Origin: Alphaproteobacteria bacterium
Lineage (GTDB): Bacteria > Pseudomonadota > Alphaproteobacteria > UBA8366 > GCA-2717185
DNA: 7,736 bases
Direction of reading: 5' to 3'
Assembly: GCA_016764135.1 (NCBI GenBank)
Contig: JAESSL010000450.1
Span: 1 to 7,736, forward strand
The translations under genes and the position numbers were made by a program. Below, one piece after another: positions 1 through 6,298 of the stretch (position 1 is the first letter of the stretch; every line of letters starts with the position of its first letter). The notes below the pieces were generated by a model that had not been told where the DNA came from, ran no database searches, and saw only the letters and a program-made list of their open reading frames with translations.

Positions 1-1352
1 CCGTCGCCACTTTCATCGCCCGCCAGCAGCCTGTGTTGTTCCTGAAAGTCACTCATCCACGCGCCGGACCGTTTGGACGTTCGGGCGAAATAATCCGCAA
101 GAAAGATCGCAACGCGTCGGTCTGAGGAATCCGTCACCTCGAAAATGCGAACGTCCGGGTGATAGGCCTCAACCCCTTCAATCTTGCGAAAGCGTAATCC
201 GAAGAGACGTTCAGCGGTATAGAACGCCGCCTCGATCATCTTTTCCAACTGAAGATAGGGTTTCACTTCAGCTTCGTTGAAATCGTAGCGTTCGGCGCGA
301 ACCTTTTCCGCATAATGACGCCAATCCCATGGCGCAACGTCGTGATTTTGGCCTTCCGCCACGATCATTCGGGAAAGCTCCGTCGCCTCCGCCGCAGCGC
401 GGTCGCGGGCCTTTCCCCATACAGTCTCCAATAGGTTGCGGACATTTTTCGGCGTTTTGGCCATGGTGTTGTCGAGTTTGAAATGCGCGAAACTGTCATA
501 GCCCAGCAGTTTCGCCTTGCTTGCGCGCAGCTTCACCAATTCCGCGACTAGGGGACGGTTGTCATGGTCGCCCGAATTCTCCCCGCGCGCGACCCATGCG
601 GTGAAGGCGGTCTCACGCAAATCTCGGCGTTCCGAAAATGTGAGAAACGGCTCAATGATCGAGCGTGACAACGTCACCGCGTGTTTGCCCTCATGCCCGC
701 GCTCGGACGCCGCCGCCGCCATGCACGACAATAAAAAGTCCGGGACGCCCTTCAGATCCTCGGCGCTGTCCAATATCAGCGCGTAGGACGATTCATCCGC
801 CAGAACGTTTTGGGAAAAGCTGGTGCCGAGGGTCGCAAGGCGTTCGTTGACCCCGGCCAGTTTTGATTGCGCCACTTTGTCCAACTGCGCGCCAGACCGG
901 ACGAAGGATTTCCAGGTCAGCTCTAAAACCCGCATCGCTTCGGCGTTCAATCCCAGACCATCGCGTTGCTGGTACAACGCATCGATGCGCGCAAACAACG
1001 CGCGGTTCATTGTAATCGTGGAATAGTGACGCGAGAATTCCGGAGAAAGTTTCCGCTCCAACGCTTGCAGCGCGTCGTTTGTGTTGGCGCCCGTCAGATT
1101 CCAGAAAATACCCGACGCGCGGGTCAGCAGATCGCCCGCCATTTCGAGCGGGATAATCGTGTTTTGAAAACTGGCCGGTTTCGGGTTTTCCGCAATCGCT
1201 TCAATCTCCGCCAGATGCGCGGGAAAGGCGACGGCGAAGGCGTCCGCCAGATCCGCATCCGAGATTCGATCAAATTCGGGCAAGCCAAAGGCCCCGCCCC
1301 ACTTGGCGATGGCGGGATTAACGGTGGCGGATGTTTCGTCGCGATGCTGCAT
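1..1352 (-). CDS. M3-family zinc oligopeptidase (peptidyl-dipeptidase Dcp / oligopeptidase A type), 3' end beyond window
   Basis: The minus frame is open for 450 codons from ATG at 1352 to the window edge, with no internal stop. It reads MQHRDETSATVNPAIAKWGG at the start, with an in-frame TAG 24 bases upstream and no other ATG, so this start is secure. Near residues 335-345 is APWDWRHYAEKVR, followed by RYDFNEAEVKPYLQLEKMIE and later FARTSKRSGAWMSDF; these are hallmark segments of the Dcp/OpdA branch of the M3 (thimet) peptidases. Family members are about 680 residues long, and the zinc motif HExxH lies just after the point where the window cuts the gene, so the catalytic residues cannot be checked. 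The family degrades short peptides, usually in the cytoplasm, and there is no obvious signal peptide here. It is divergent from the oxygenase genes and probably functionally unrelated to them. The family is clear; Dcp versus OpdA specificity is not resolved. Confidence 0.93.
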   Translation of the reverse strand, partial: MQHRDETSATVNPAIAKWGGAFGLPEFDRISDADLADAFAVAFPAHLAEIEAIAENPKPASFQNTIIPLEMAGDLLTRASGIFWNLTGANTNDALQALERKLSPEFSRHYSTITMNRALFARIDALYQQRDGLGLNAEAMRVLELTWKSFVRSGAQLDKVAQSKLAGVNERLATLGTSFSQNVLADESSYALILDSAEDLKGVPDFLLSCMAAAASERGHEGKHAVTLSRSIIEPFLTFSERRDLRETAFTAWVARGENSGDHDNRPLVAELVKLRASKAKLLGYDSFAHFKLDNTMAKTPKNVRNLLETVWGKARDRAAAEATELSRMIVAEGQNHDVAPWDWRHYAEKVRAERYDFNEAEVKPYLQLEKMIEAAFYTAERLFGLRFRKIEGVEAYHPDVRIFEVTDSSDRRVAIFLADYFARTSKRSGAWMSDFQEQHRLLAGDESGD

Positions 1353-1457
1353 GTTGGGCCCTTGGCGTAAGTTCTACCTTTGATGACTCATGTAAATCTT
1401 TCCGGGCGAATTTAAAGTGAAAAGTCTGACTATGGTCACACCGCACGATTGAGCGCG

Positions 1458-1487
1458 TTGACAGGAGGGTTTGTTTTCCGCTTCCAT
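1458..1487 (+). promoter_or_regulatory. Candidate promoter for the oxygenase operon (-35 TTGACA)
   Basis: TTGACA at 1458-1463 matches the sigma-70 -35 consensus exactly. The best -10 at normal spacing (18 bp) is TTCCAT at 1482-1487, which is weak. CATGAT at 1485-1490 looks better, but its 21-bp spacing is too long. If real, transcription would start near 1494 and leave a short leader before the ATG at 1517. The -35 is persuasive and the -10 is not. Confidence 0.3.
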
Positions 1488-1503
1488 GATGAAGTTGGAA
1501 TAT

Positions 1504-1509
1504 GAGGAG
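1504..1509 (+). promoter_or_regulatory. Shine-Dalgarno site that fixes the PhyH-type start
   Basis: GAGGAG lies 7 bases before the ATG at 1517. An in-frame ATG at 1502 would add five residues (MRSAE), but the ribosome site sits inside that extension and nothing comparable precedes 1502. The protein from 1517 begins MPKILSEQQIEHFHSQGYL, the usual beginning for PhyH-family proteins, so 1517 is preferred. Confidence 0.8.
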
Positions 1510-1516
1510 CGCTGAA

Positions 1517-2362
1517 ATGCCGAAGATTCTATCAGAGCAACAAATCGAGCACTTTCACAGCCAAGGGTACCTGATGCCCGGCGCAGTCCTCACCGCCGCA
1601 GAGGTCGCGCATTATCGAAGTTGTCTGGAATCGTTTGAACACACCTACCCGAACGACATCAAAAAACTGAAAAGCAAATCGCATGTCCTGTGCCCCTGGG
1701 TCGGCGACATTGCGCGCAATTCGAAAATCCTCGACGTCTATGAAGACCTGATCGGCCCGAACATCCTGTGTTACAGCATGGCCTTTCGAACCAAAGACCC
1801 TGATGGAAAGACCTTTGCGGGCTGGCATCAAGACGGCGCGGCCAACCCGATAAAACCGATACTGGTCATCGGCGCGCTGGCCTTGGCGGATTGCACGGTA
1901 GCGCATGGCTGTCTGAAGGTTATTCCCGGATCGCACAAGGCGACCGCCCTGCCCCATATTGACACCGGCGATCCAGACAGCATCCTGACGCGCGGTCAGT
2001 ATATCTCCGACGGATTTGACGAAGCGGACGCGGTTAACATTGAATTGAAAGCGGGCGAGATTGGCCTGTTCAACGCCGGGATCATTCACAGCTCCCCGGT
2101 CAACACCGCCAATGAGCGACGGTTGATTGTGCTGGTGGAGATGATCCCGACGCATACGGAAATTCGGGCGCACCGGGATTCCGCAATGCTTGTTCGCGGC
2201 GTTGATGACTTCCATAATGTAAATGTCGACCCGCCAGCGAGGGTTGAGTTCGGACCGGACGAATTGGCGGCTTGGCGTCAGGCGACCCGACAAACCGGTA
2301 AGAATGTTTTCGAAGGCAGTCCCGTCGCGCCAACGGAAGTATATGGCGGCCCACCCGCCTGA
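1517..2362 (+). CDS. Phytanoyl-CoA dioxygenase (PhyH) family Fe(II)/2-oxoglutarate oxygenase
   Basis: This 281-residue protein is a normal length for bacterial PhyH-family enzymes. The fold's iron ligands are visible: His104 and Asp106 in GWHQDGA, and distal His191 in GIIHSSPVN. Arg201/Arg202 in NERRLIVL sit at the usual 2-oxoglutarate-binding position. The segment GCLKVIPGSHK (131-141) is the typical strand before the distal motif. The aspartate of HxD is kept, so hydroxylation is expected rather than the halogenation seen in relatives with HxA or HxG. The family couples 2-oxoglutarate decarboxylation and O2 to hydroxylation of a C-H bond. Bacterial members act on very varied substrates, and nothing here indicates phytanoyl-CoA. 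It is the first of three oxygenase genes on this strand, 45 bp before the next. The fold and chemistry are confident; the substrate is unknown. Confidence 0.93.
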   Translation: MPKILSEQQIEHFHSQGYLMPGAVLTAAEVAHYRSCLESFEHTYPNDIKKLKSKSHVLCPWVGDIARNSKILDVYEDLIGPNILCYSMAFRTKDPDGKTFAGWHQDGAANPIKPILVIGALALADCTVAHGCLKVIPGSHKATALPHIDTGDPDSILTRGQYISDGFDEADAVNIELKAGEIGLFNAGIIHSSPVNTANERRLIVLVEMIPTHTEIRAHRDSAMLVRGVDDFHNVNVDPPARVEFGPDELAAWRQATRQTGKNVFEGSPVAPTEVYGGPPA

Positions 2363-2407
2363 TCATGAGACCCCGACTCTCTACCTTTAACGAAATGAGC
2401 AGATCAA

Positions 2408-3370
2408 ATGGACCATGAAATTTCTGAGTTGAACGGTGATTTTGGCATTCTGATTGAAAATGTCGCGCGTGAAGATTTAGCGGATCGCGATTTTCAAAAA
2501 CGCGCCTATGACCTCTGGACCAACCATGGCGGCCTGATCGTGGTGCGCGGCGATGATTTGCCAAATCTGTCGCCGGAAGAATTGATGGCGTGGTCCAAGG
2601 TCTTTGGCGAGATTGAAGAAGGCAACATGGTCGCTCGAGAGGACAAAACCGTCGCGGGTTTGCCAATCCTGCGGATCGGCAACGTCAAGGACGAGTCGGG
2701 GAAGGCGAAGGCCCAATTCGCAAAGGTGCCACAGCTGACCAGCGACGACGACGTTCGCTACAATCCGGAAACGCGACGACCTGTCTGGCACACCGATTCC
2801 ACCTTTCGCCAGAATCCGCCCATCGGGTCGGTCTTTCACTGCCGGATCGCCCCGCCAGAAGGCGGCGAAACCCTGTTCGCCGATACGCGAAGCGCCTATT
2901 CCAGACTGGACGACGCGACCAAGAAGAAGCTCGCGCCGCTGGAGGCCGTTTGCTCGCTGGCGCATCACGACAAAAAAATCAGCCTGTATTCCAGCGGCTA
3001 TCCCATTTTGACCCCGGAACAGCGCGCGGCCAATCCGCCAAACCGGGTTCCCATCGTCCTGACCCACCCTGTCAGCGGCGCGCAAGCCCTGTATGGTCTG
3101 AACAGCTCCACCTGCGCCGTCGTCCCCAAGGGCGAAGCCGTATCCAACGATCAAATGGACAAATGGGACCTGGAGGGCATTGAAGACGAAAGCGTGAATA
3201 TCTGGCGGGAATTACTGCCCTACGTCACCGGGCCGGATTTCACCGTGCGGTGGCGCTGGCGGGCCGGGGATATCGTCGTATGGGACAACCGCTCAACAAT
3301 CCACGCCGCAACGGGATTTGAAAACCAACGCTATGACCGGGAAATGTGGCGCCTGACCTTGGTCGCGTAA
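2408..3370 (+). CDS. TauD/TfdA family Fe(II)/2-oxoglutarate dioxygenase (first copy)
   Basis: This 320-residue protein has the TauD signature complete. His128 and Asp130 lie in VWHTDSTFRQNPP, and GGETLFADTRSAY (152-164) is the conserved strand after it. Distal His299 lies in VWDNRSTIHAATGF, and Arg311/Arg315 in REMWR correspond to the paired arginines (RxMxR) that bind 2-oxoglutarate and substrate in TauD. The N-terminal part (LIVVRGDDLPNLSPEELMAW, 43-62) is the usual family start. TauD relatives hydroxylate next to a sulfonate, ether or similar group so that the product falls apart; the substrate here is not deducible. Start 2408 has only a weak upstream ribosome site, which suggests translation coupled to the PhyH-type gene 45 bp upstream. 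It precedes another TauD-type gene by 39 bp, probably in the same operon. Confidence 0.93.
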   Translation: MDHEISELNGDFGILIENVAREDLADRDFQKRAYDLWTNHGGLIVVRGDDLPNLSPEELMAWSKVFGEIEEGNMVAREDKTVAGLPILRIGNVKDESGKAKAQFAKVPQLTSDDDVRYNPETRRPVWHTDSTFRQNPPIGSVFHCRIAPPEGGETLFADTRSAYSRLDDATKKKLAPLEAVCSLAHHDKKISLYSSGYPILTPEQRAANPPNRVPIVLTHPVSGAQALYGLNSSTCAVVPKGEAVSNDQMDKWDLEGIEDESVNIWRELLPYVTGPDFTVRWRWRAGDIVVWDNRSTIHAATGFENQRYDREMWRLTLVA

Positions 3371-3409
3371 ACGCCCAACGTCACAGATTAAATTTTACAG
3401 GAGACCTCA

Positions 3410-4276
3410 ATGCGGATCGAATCCGTCGGCGACAGTTTTGCGCATGAAGTGCATGACCTTCCGCTTTGGGGGTCTGTCAGTGATTCCGACGCCGCCGACA
3501 TTCGCGACGCCTACCGTCAATACGGCGTCCTCGTCTTCCGCCGTCAGTCGCTTTCAGAAAAGGAGCTTCTGGCGTTCGGTAAAATGATCGGCAAACCCGC
3601 CCTTTATGCGGAAACGGATTGGCAATCCGCCTTTCCCGAAGTCATTATTTTGTCGAACATGCGAGATCAAAGCGGCGATATGTTGGGCGGGTTGGCGAAC
3701 AAGGCATTGTCCTGGCACACCGACCAATCCTATTACGCCAAGCCCGTGACAGGTTGTTTTCTATATGGGGTGGAGCTCCCTGAAGAAGGTGGCGGCACGA
3801 GCTGGTCCAATCTTTTTCATGCCTATGAGACACTCCCCGCTGACTTGACGAAAGCGGTCGACGGCGCTGTTGGAACCTTCAGCTTTGCGTCACGCGTCGG
3901 GTCCAATCCCGTTAAAGACGATAATCACGACCGCGCGAAACGTATTGCGGAAACGCCTGACATCAAACACCCCTTGGTCAATATCGAACCCGGCTCCGGA
4001 CGAAAGGCGCTTTACATCGACCCCAATACAGTCACCGGAATTGACGGGCTCCCGCAAGACGAAGCCGACGATTTATTGAACCGATTGCTGGAACACGCGA
4101 CACAGCCCAATAACGTTTATGACCACAATTGGGGACCGGGCGATCTGGTGCTCTGGGACAACGCCACCGTGTTGCACAAACGCGAAGGCTTTCCCAACGA
4201 ATGCAATCGACTGGTGAAACGCATGATTATCAATCTCGACCCAACCCGACACATCATTCCGCCGGTCCTCAAATAG
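3410..4276 (+). CDS. TauD/TfdA family Fe(II)/2-oxoglutarate dioxygenase (second, divergent copy)
   Basis: This 288-residue protein begins at an ATG preceded by AGGAG at 3399-3403, 6 bases away. The iron ligands are His103 and Asp105 in SWHTDQSYY and His256 in WDNATVLHKREGF; Arg267 and Arg271 in RLVKRM are the 2-oxoglutarate arginines. HPLVNIEPGSGRKALYID (187-204) and HATQPNNVYDHNWGPGDLV (229-247) are typical of the TfdA-like side of the family, whose members cleave aryloxy or alkyl ethers among other reactions. It is clearly not a recent duplicate of the gene upstream: the two differ in length, lack the same insertion before HxD, and share little outside the motifs. It is the last gene of the plus-strand run and ends 6 bp from the convergent aldo/keto reductase frame. 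Substrate unknown. Confidence 0.93.
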   Translation: MRIESVGDSFAHEVHDLPLWGSVSDSDAADIRDAYRQYGVLVFRRQSLSEKELLAFGKMIGKPALYAETDWQSAFPEVIILSNMRDQSGDMLGGLANKALSWHTDQSYYAKPVTGCFLYGVELPEEGGGTSWSNLFHAYETLPADLTKAVDGAVGTFSFASRVGSNPVKDDNHDRAKRIAETPDIKHPLVNIEPGSGRKALYIDPNTVTGIDGLPQDEADDLLNRLLEHATQPNNVYDHNWGPGDLVLWDNATVLHKREGFPNECNRLVKRMIINLDPTRHIIPPVLK

Positions 4277-4282
4277 ACGTCC

Positions 4283-4333
4283 CTATGACGCCAGAATCGC
4301 GTCGATCTCTTTGAGGTTTTCCGGCGTCAGGGA
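4283..4333 (-). other. In-frame C-terminal remnant of the aldo/keto reductase beyond a TGA
   Basis: Reading past the TGA at 4334-4336 in the same frame gives SLTPENLKEIDAILAS and then TAG at 4283-4285. This closely matches the C-terminal helix of aldo/keto reductases (for example LTPEELxEID). In homologues the residue before SLTP is usually tryptophan, whose codon TGG differs from TGA by one base. The 16 codons therefore look like the recently detached end of the gene. They remain untranslated unless the stop is read through or is a sequence error. Confidence 0.8.
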
Positions 4334-5209
4334 TCACCGTATTGCGGCGGCGTTGGACGCCATCTGCTCGGGCCGGGACGCGCCGGAAATTATGCAGGCG
4401 ATTACCGGTTGCGCCGCCATCCAGGACATCGCCAACGTCAACAGATCATACCCATGGTCGCGGGCGTAATTCTCCAGGCTCTCCAGTAGATCGAAATTTG
4501 CGTCCGCGAGATATTGATCGCCGGACAAACGGCTATTTTCCGGCGCGGCGCTTTCGCGGCGGTACTTGCCCGTCAAAAGTCCCTTTGCAATCGGATAATA
4601 GGGCAACATCGTCACGCCATTGGCGTTACAGACCGGAATAAGATCTTCCTCGATATCCCGCTCCAGCATGTTCCACGCGTTTTGTGCGGTGACAAAACCT
4701 TTCAATCCGGCGCGTTTCGCGGCGTCGATCGCTTCCTGCATTTCCGCGCCTGTAAAAAAGGAGCATCCATAGAAGCGTATTTTTCCCGCCGTAACGAGCT
4801 CCTCCAGCGCGCCCAGCGTCTCGATGATCGGCGTTTCCGAATCCGGTCGATGCAACTGGTACAGATCGACCCAGTCGGTTTTCAGTTTCCGGAGACTTTG
4901 ATCGATGGCGAACTGGATATTCTCCGGCGACCCACGCTTTTTGCCGTCGATATGAGATTTATTGAGACCAAATTTCGTCGCAAGAAAAACCTTATCGCGC
5001 TTGCCGACGAGACCGCTGCCCATAAAGACCTCGGACTGACCGCCGCCATAGTTTTCCGCCGTATCAAAAAAATCGATGCCCGCGTCGATCGCCGCATCGA
5101 GCACCGTATGGGTGGACTTTTCATCCACCCTGCCGCCAAACGCATTGCAGCCAAGGCCCACCAGAGAAACATTCAAGCCGCCGTCACCGCCAATATTACG
5201 TCGTTCCAT
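4334..5209 (-). CDS. Aldo/keto reductase, C-terminus interrupted by an in-frame TGA
   Basis: The open frame gives 291 residues; with the interrupting codon and the 16 codons after it, the ancestral protein would be 308, close to the family's usual length of about 310-330. The catalytic tetrad is complete: Asp49 and Tyr54 (FFDTAENYGGG), Lys79 (LATKFG) and His120 (LYQLHRP). The NADPH-binding C-terminal segment IISGASRPEQMASNAAAIR (273-291) is present up to the stop. Such enzymes reduce aldehydes or ketones to alcohols, or act in reverse, in the cytoplasm with NAD(P)H. The start MERRNIGGDGGLNVSLVGLG is canonical, with AGGAG 10 bases upstream at 5220-5224. It is the last gene of the minus operon, 51 bp after the GST gene. 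Losing the final helix could leave a working or an unstable enzyme, so I call it a gene with a damaged end rather than a pseudogene. Confidence 0.9.
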   Translation of the reverse strand: MERRNIGGDGGLNVSLVGLGCNAFGGRVDEKSTHTVLDAAIDAGIDFFDTAENYGGGQSEVFMGSGLVGKRDKVFLATKFGLNKSHIDGKKRGSPENIQFAIDQSLRKLKTDWVDLYQLHRPDSETPIIETLGALEELVTAGKIRFYGCSFFTGAEMQEAIDAAKRAGLKGFVTAQNAWNMLERDIEEDLIPVCNANGVTMLPYYPIAKGLLTGKYRRESAAPENSRLSGDQYLADANFDLLESLENYARDHGYDLLTLAMSWMAAQPVIACIISGASRPEQMASNAAAIR

Positions 5210-5260
5210 GTCGATTTCACTCCTGTGGCAAAAATTGCGCTCCGGTGAGCCCAGCCAAAA

Positions 5261-5878
5261 TTACGGCGTAACGCTGGAGAATTCTTCCATACCTTCGCAA
5301 CGCGCAGCCAATTCCGCAAGATTGGGAAATTTGTTTAACACCTCCAGTTTCGGGCGCACCCGGTTGGCGAAACCAAGCGCGACCACGGCGCTGATATCCG
5401 CCTGACCAATGCGCTCTCCTCCGCCTAGCCATCCCTGCCCGGCTTTCGCAGCGAACTCGTCGAGATAGCCCAGCCCCCCCATGATCTGGCCTTCGTTATG
5501 CTCAATCCAGGGCTCGTGCACCTTTTCCGCCGGGTGAAAGCGACCTTCATAATACGCGGTAACGGCTTTATCCATCGCCCCGCACGCCGTCGCGACCAAC
5601 CGCATCACACTGCGTCGCGCGGCGCCGTTTGCCGGGATCAGACGCTTGGCGTCGCCCGCAATGTCGTCCAACGCATCCAGAATGGCGAAACTTTCAAACA
5701 ACGCTTCCCCATCATCCAGAACCACAGTTGGTACGCGAACCACCGGATTATGTTTGCTGACAGCGTCCGGATTTTCGAAAACCGAAACCGCCTCGTGGTC
5801 CCAATCCAATCCCAAAAAATTCAAGCTGGCCGCAACCCGCCGCACATAGGGCGAGCCAAATCCACCAATGAGTTTCAT
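5261..5878 (-). CDS. Glutathione S-transferase family protein
   Basis: This 205-residue protein is a typical GST length. The N-terminal thioredoxin-like domain (about 1-75) starts MKLIGGFGSPYVRRVAASLN, with Ser9 in the SPYVRR motif as the likely thiol-activating residue (serine/cysteine-type GSTs). Val49-Pro50 (VRVPTVV) is the cis-proline, and Glu62-Ser63 (LFESFAIL) binds the gamma-glutamyl end of glutathione. The all-helical C-terminal domain follows, with the conserved GQADISAVVALGF (158-170) and its capping Asp161. The enzyme probably conjugates glutathione to, or removes it from, an electrophile in the cytoplasm. GGAG at 5886-5889 is 7 bases before the ATG. The gene sits 69 bp after the small AtuA-like gene and 51 bp before the aldo/keto reductase, all on one strand, so a shared transcript is likely. 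Class and substrate cannot be assigned. Confidence 0.92.
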   Translation of the reverse strand: MKLIGGFGSPYVRRVAASLNFLGLDWDHEAVSVFENPDAVSKHNPVVRVPTVVLDDGEALFESFAILDALDDIAGDAKRLIPANGAARRSVMRLVATACGAMDKAVTAYYEGRFHPAEKVHEPWIEHNEGQIMGGLGYLDEFAAKAGQGWLGGGERIGQADISAVVALGFANRVRPKLEVLNKFPNLAELAARCEGMEEFSSVTP

Positions 5879-5910
5879 CGTTTTACTCCAGTTTATGTAG
5901 ATGATTTCTT

Positions 5911-5930
5911 CGTCGAGAGCATTCCCGACG
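5911..5930. repeat. Small imperfect hairpin between AtuA-like and GST genes
   Basis: CGTCG at 5911-5915 pairs with CGACG at 5926-5930. After one A/C mismatch, two more pairs extend the stem to a short loop. No T-run follows on either strand, so it is not a standard terminator. It could be an RNA-processing or stability element within the minus operon, or chance. Confidence 0.25.
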
Positions 5931-5947
5931 CGATTTAAAAACCGGTT

Positions 5948-6298
5948 TCAGTCCGGCATGTCTATTTCCTGCCCCAGCAGGATATAGCTGAACGATTTGC
6001 CGTGGCCATCCAGATTGAGCGAGCCATTGACGCCGCCTTCCAGCGCGTCGGTGAACACAAAGTTGAGACCGTGCAGCTGATCCAGCGCGTAGCGCGTGAC
6101 GGACCCTTCCAGTAAAAGCCCAAACGCGTTCGCCGCCCATTCTTCTGTGCATTGCGCTTTCAGAACAAGGTAATCCTTCGGATCATAGGCCCAGACCGAA
6201 ATGCAGGAGATGTTTCCTTTGTCTCCAGCGCGCGCATGCGCGATATCGCGCAGGAACACCCGGCGTTTGGCGCCGCCTTGAACCACAGCGCCGCTCAT
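5948..6298 (-). CDS. Small AtuA-like protein (AtuA C-terminal ferredoxin-like-fold domain)
   Basis: This 116-residue protein carries the signature of the domain that forms the C-terminal part of longer AtuA proteins: VFLRDIAHARAGDKGN (14-29), HGLNFVFTDALEGGV (76-90) and SLNLDGHGKS (93-102). The ATG at 6298 overlaps the TGA of the AtuA gene (ATGA, 4 bp), which fixes the start. The frame extends 39 codons further upstream, but that part lies inside the AtuA gene and reads as arginine-rich nonsense. Translation is probably coupled to AtuA, and the two polypeptides presumably act as one complex, as they do when fused. The biochemical role of this domain is not known to me. The 69-bp gap to the GST gene suggests the operon continues. 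Confidence 0.88.
   Translation of the reverse strand: MSGAVVQGGAKRRVFLRDIAHARAGDKGNISCISVWAYDPKDYLVLKAQCTEEWAANAFGLLLEGSVTRYALDQLHGLNFVFTDALEGGVNGSLNLDGHGKSFSYILLGQEIDMPD

Larger units (their letters stand above)
1353..1516. promoter_or_regulatory. Divergent intergenic region between peptidase and oxygenase operon
   Basis: This 164-bp non-coding stretch separates two divergently transcribed genes, so it must carry promoters in both directions. It is more AT-rich than the flanking genes around 1390-1435. On the plus strand it contains a perfect TTGACA at 1458-1463, and near the peptidase an inverted repeat ATGACTCAT at 1383-1391. No regulator gene is adjacent on either side, so what controls the region cannot be inferred. 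Confidence 0.6.

Noticed and set aside
966..1370. 134-codon plus-strand frame within the peptidase region
   Set aside because: It lies entirely opposite the M3 peptidase frame, which is continuous and clearly homologous; the product is arginine-rich with no recognisable domain.
1532..2293. Long open frame (253 codons) antisense to the PhyH-type gene
   Set aside because: It mirrors the codon pattern of a well-recognised gene on the other strand, shows no family motif, and has no ribosome site.
1517..2362. PhyH-type enzyme as a possible non-heme iron halogenase
   Set aside because: Halogenases of this fold replace the HxD aspartate with Ala or Gly; here Asp106 is present in WHQDG, so hydroxylase chemistry is expected.
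2395..2418. Seven-residue frame (MSRSNGP) overlapping the first TauD-type start
   Set aside because: It is out of frame, has no ribosome site, and this length is expected by chance.
4514..5248. 244-codon open frame antisense to the aldo/keto reductase
   Set aside because: The aldo/keto reductase on the other strand has a full catalytic tetrad; the antisense product is basic, motif-free and typical of a GC-rich shadow frame.
5883..6152. 89-codon minus-strand frame overlapping the small AtuA-like gene
   Set aside because: It is a different frame of the same stretch where the AtuA-like domain is recognisable; its sequence is arginine/alanine-rich nonsense.
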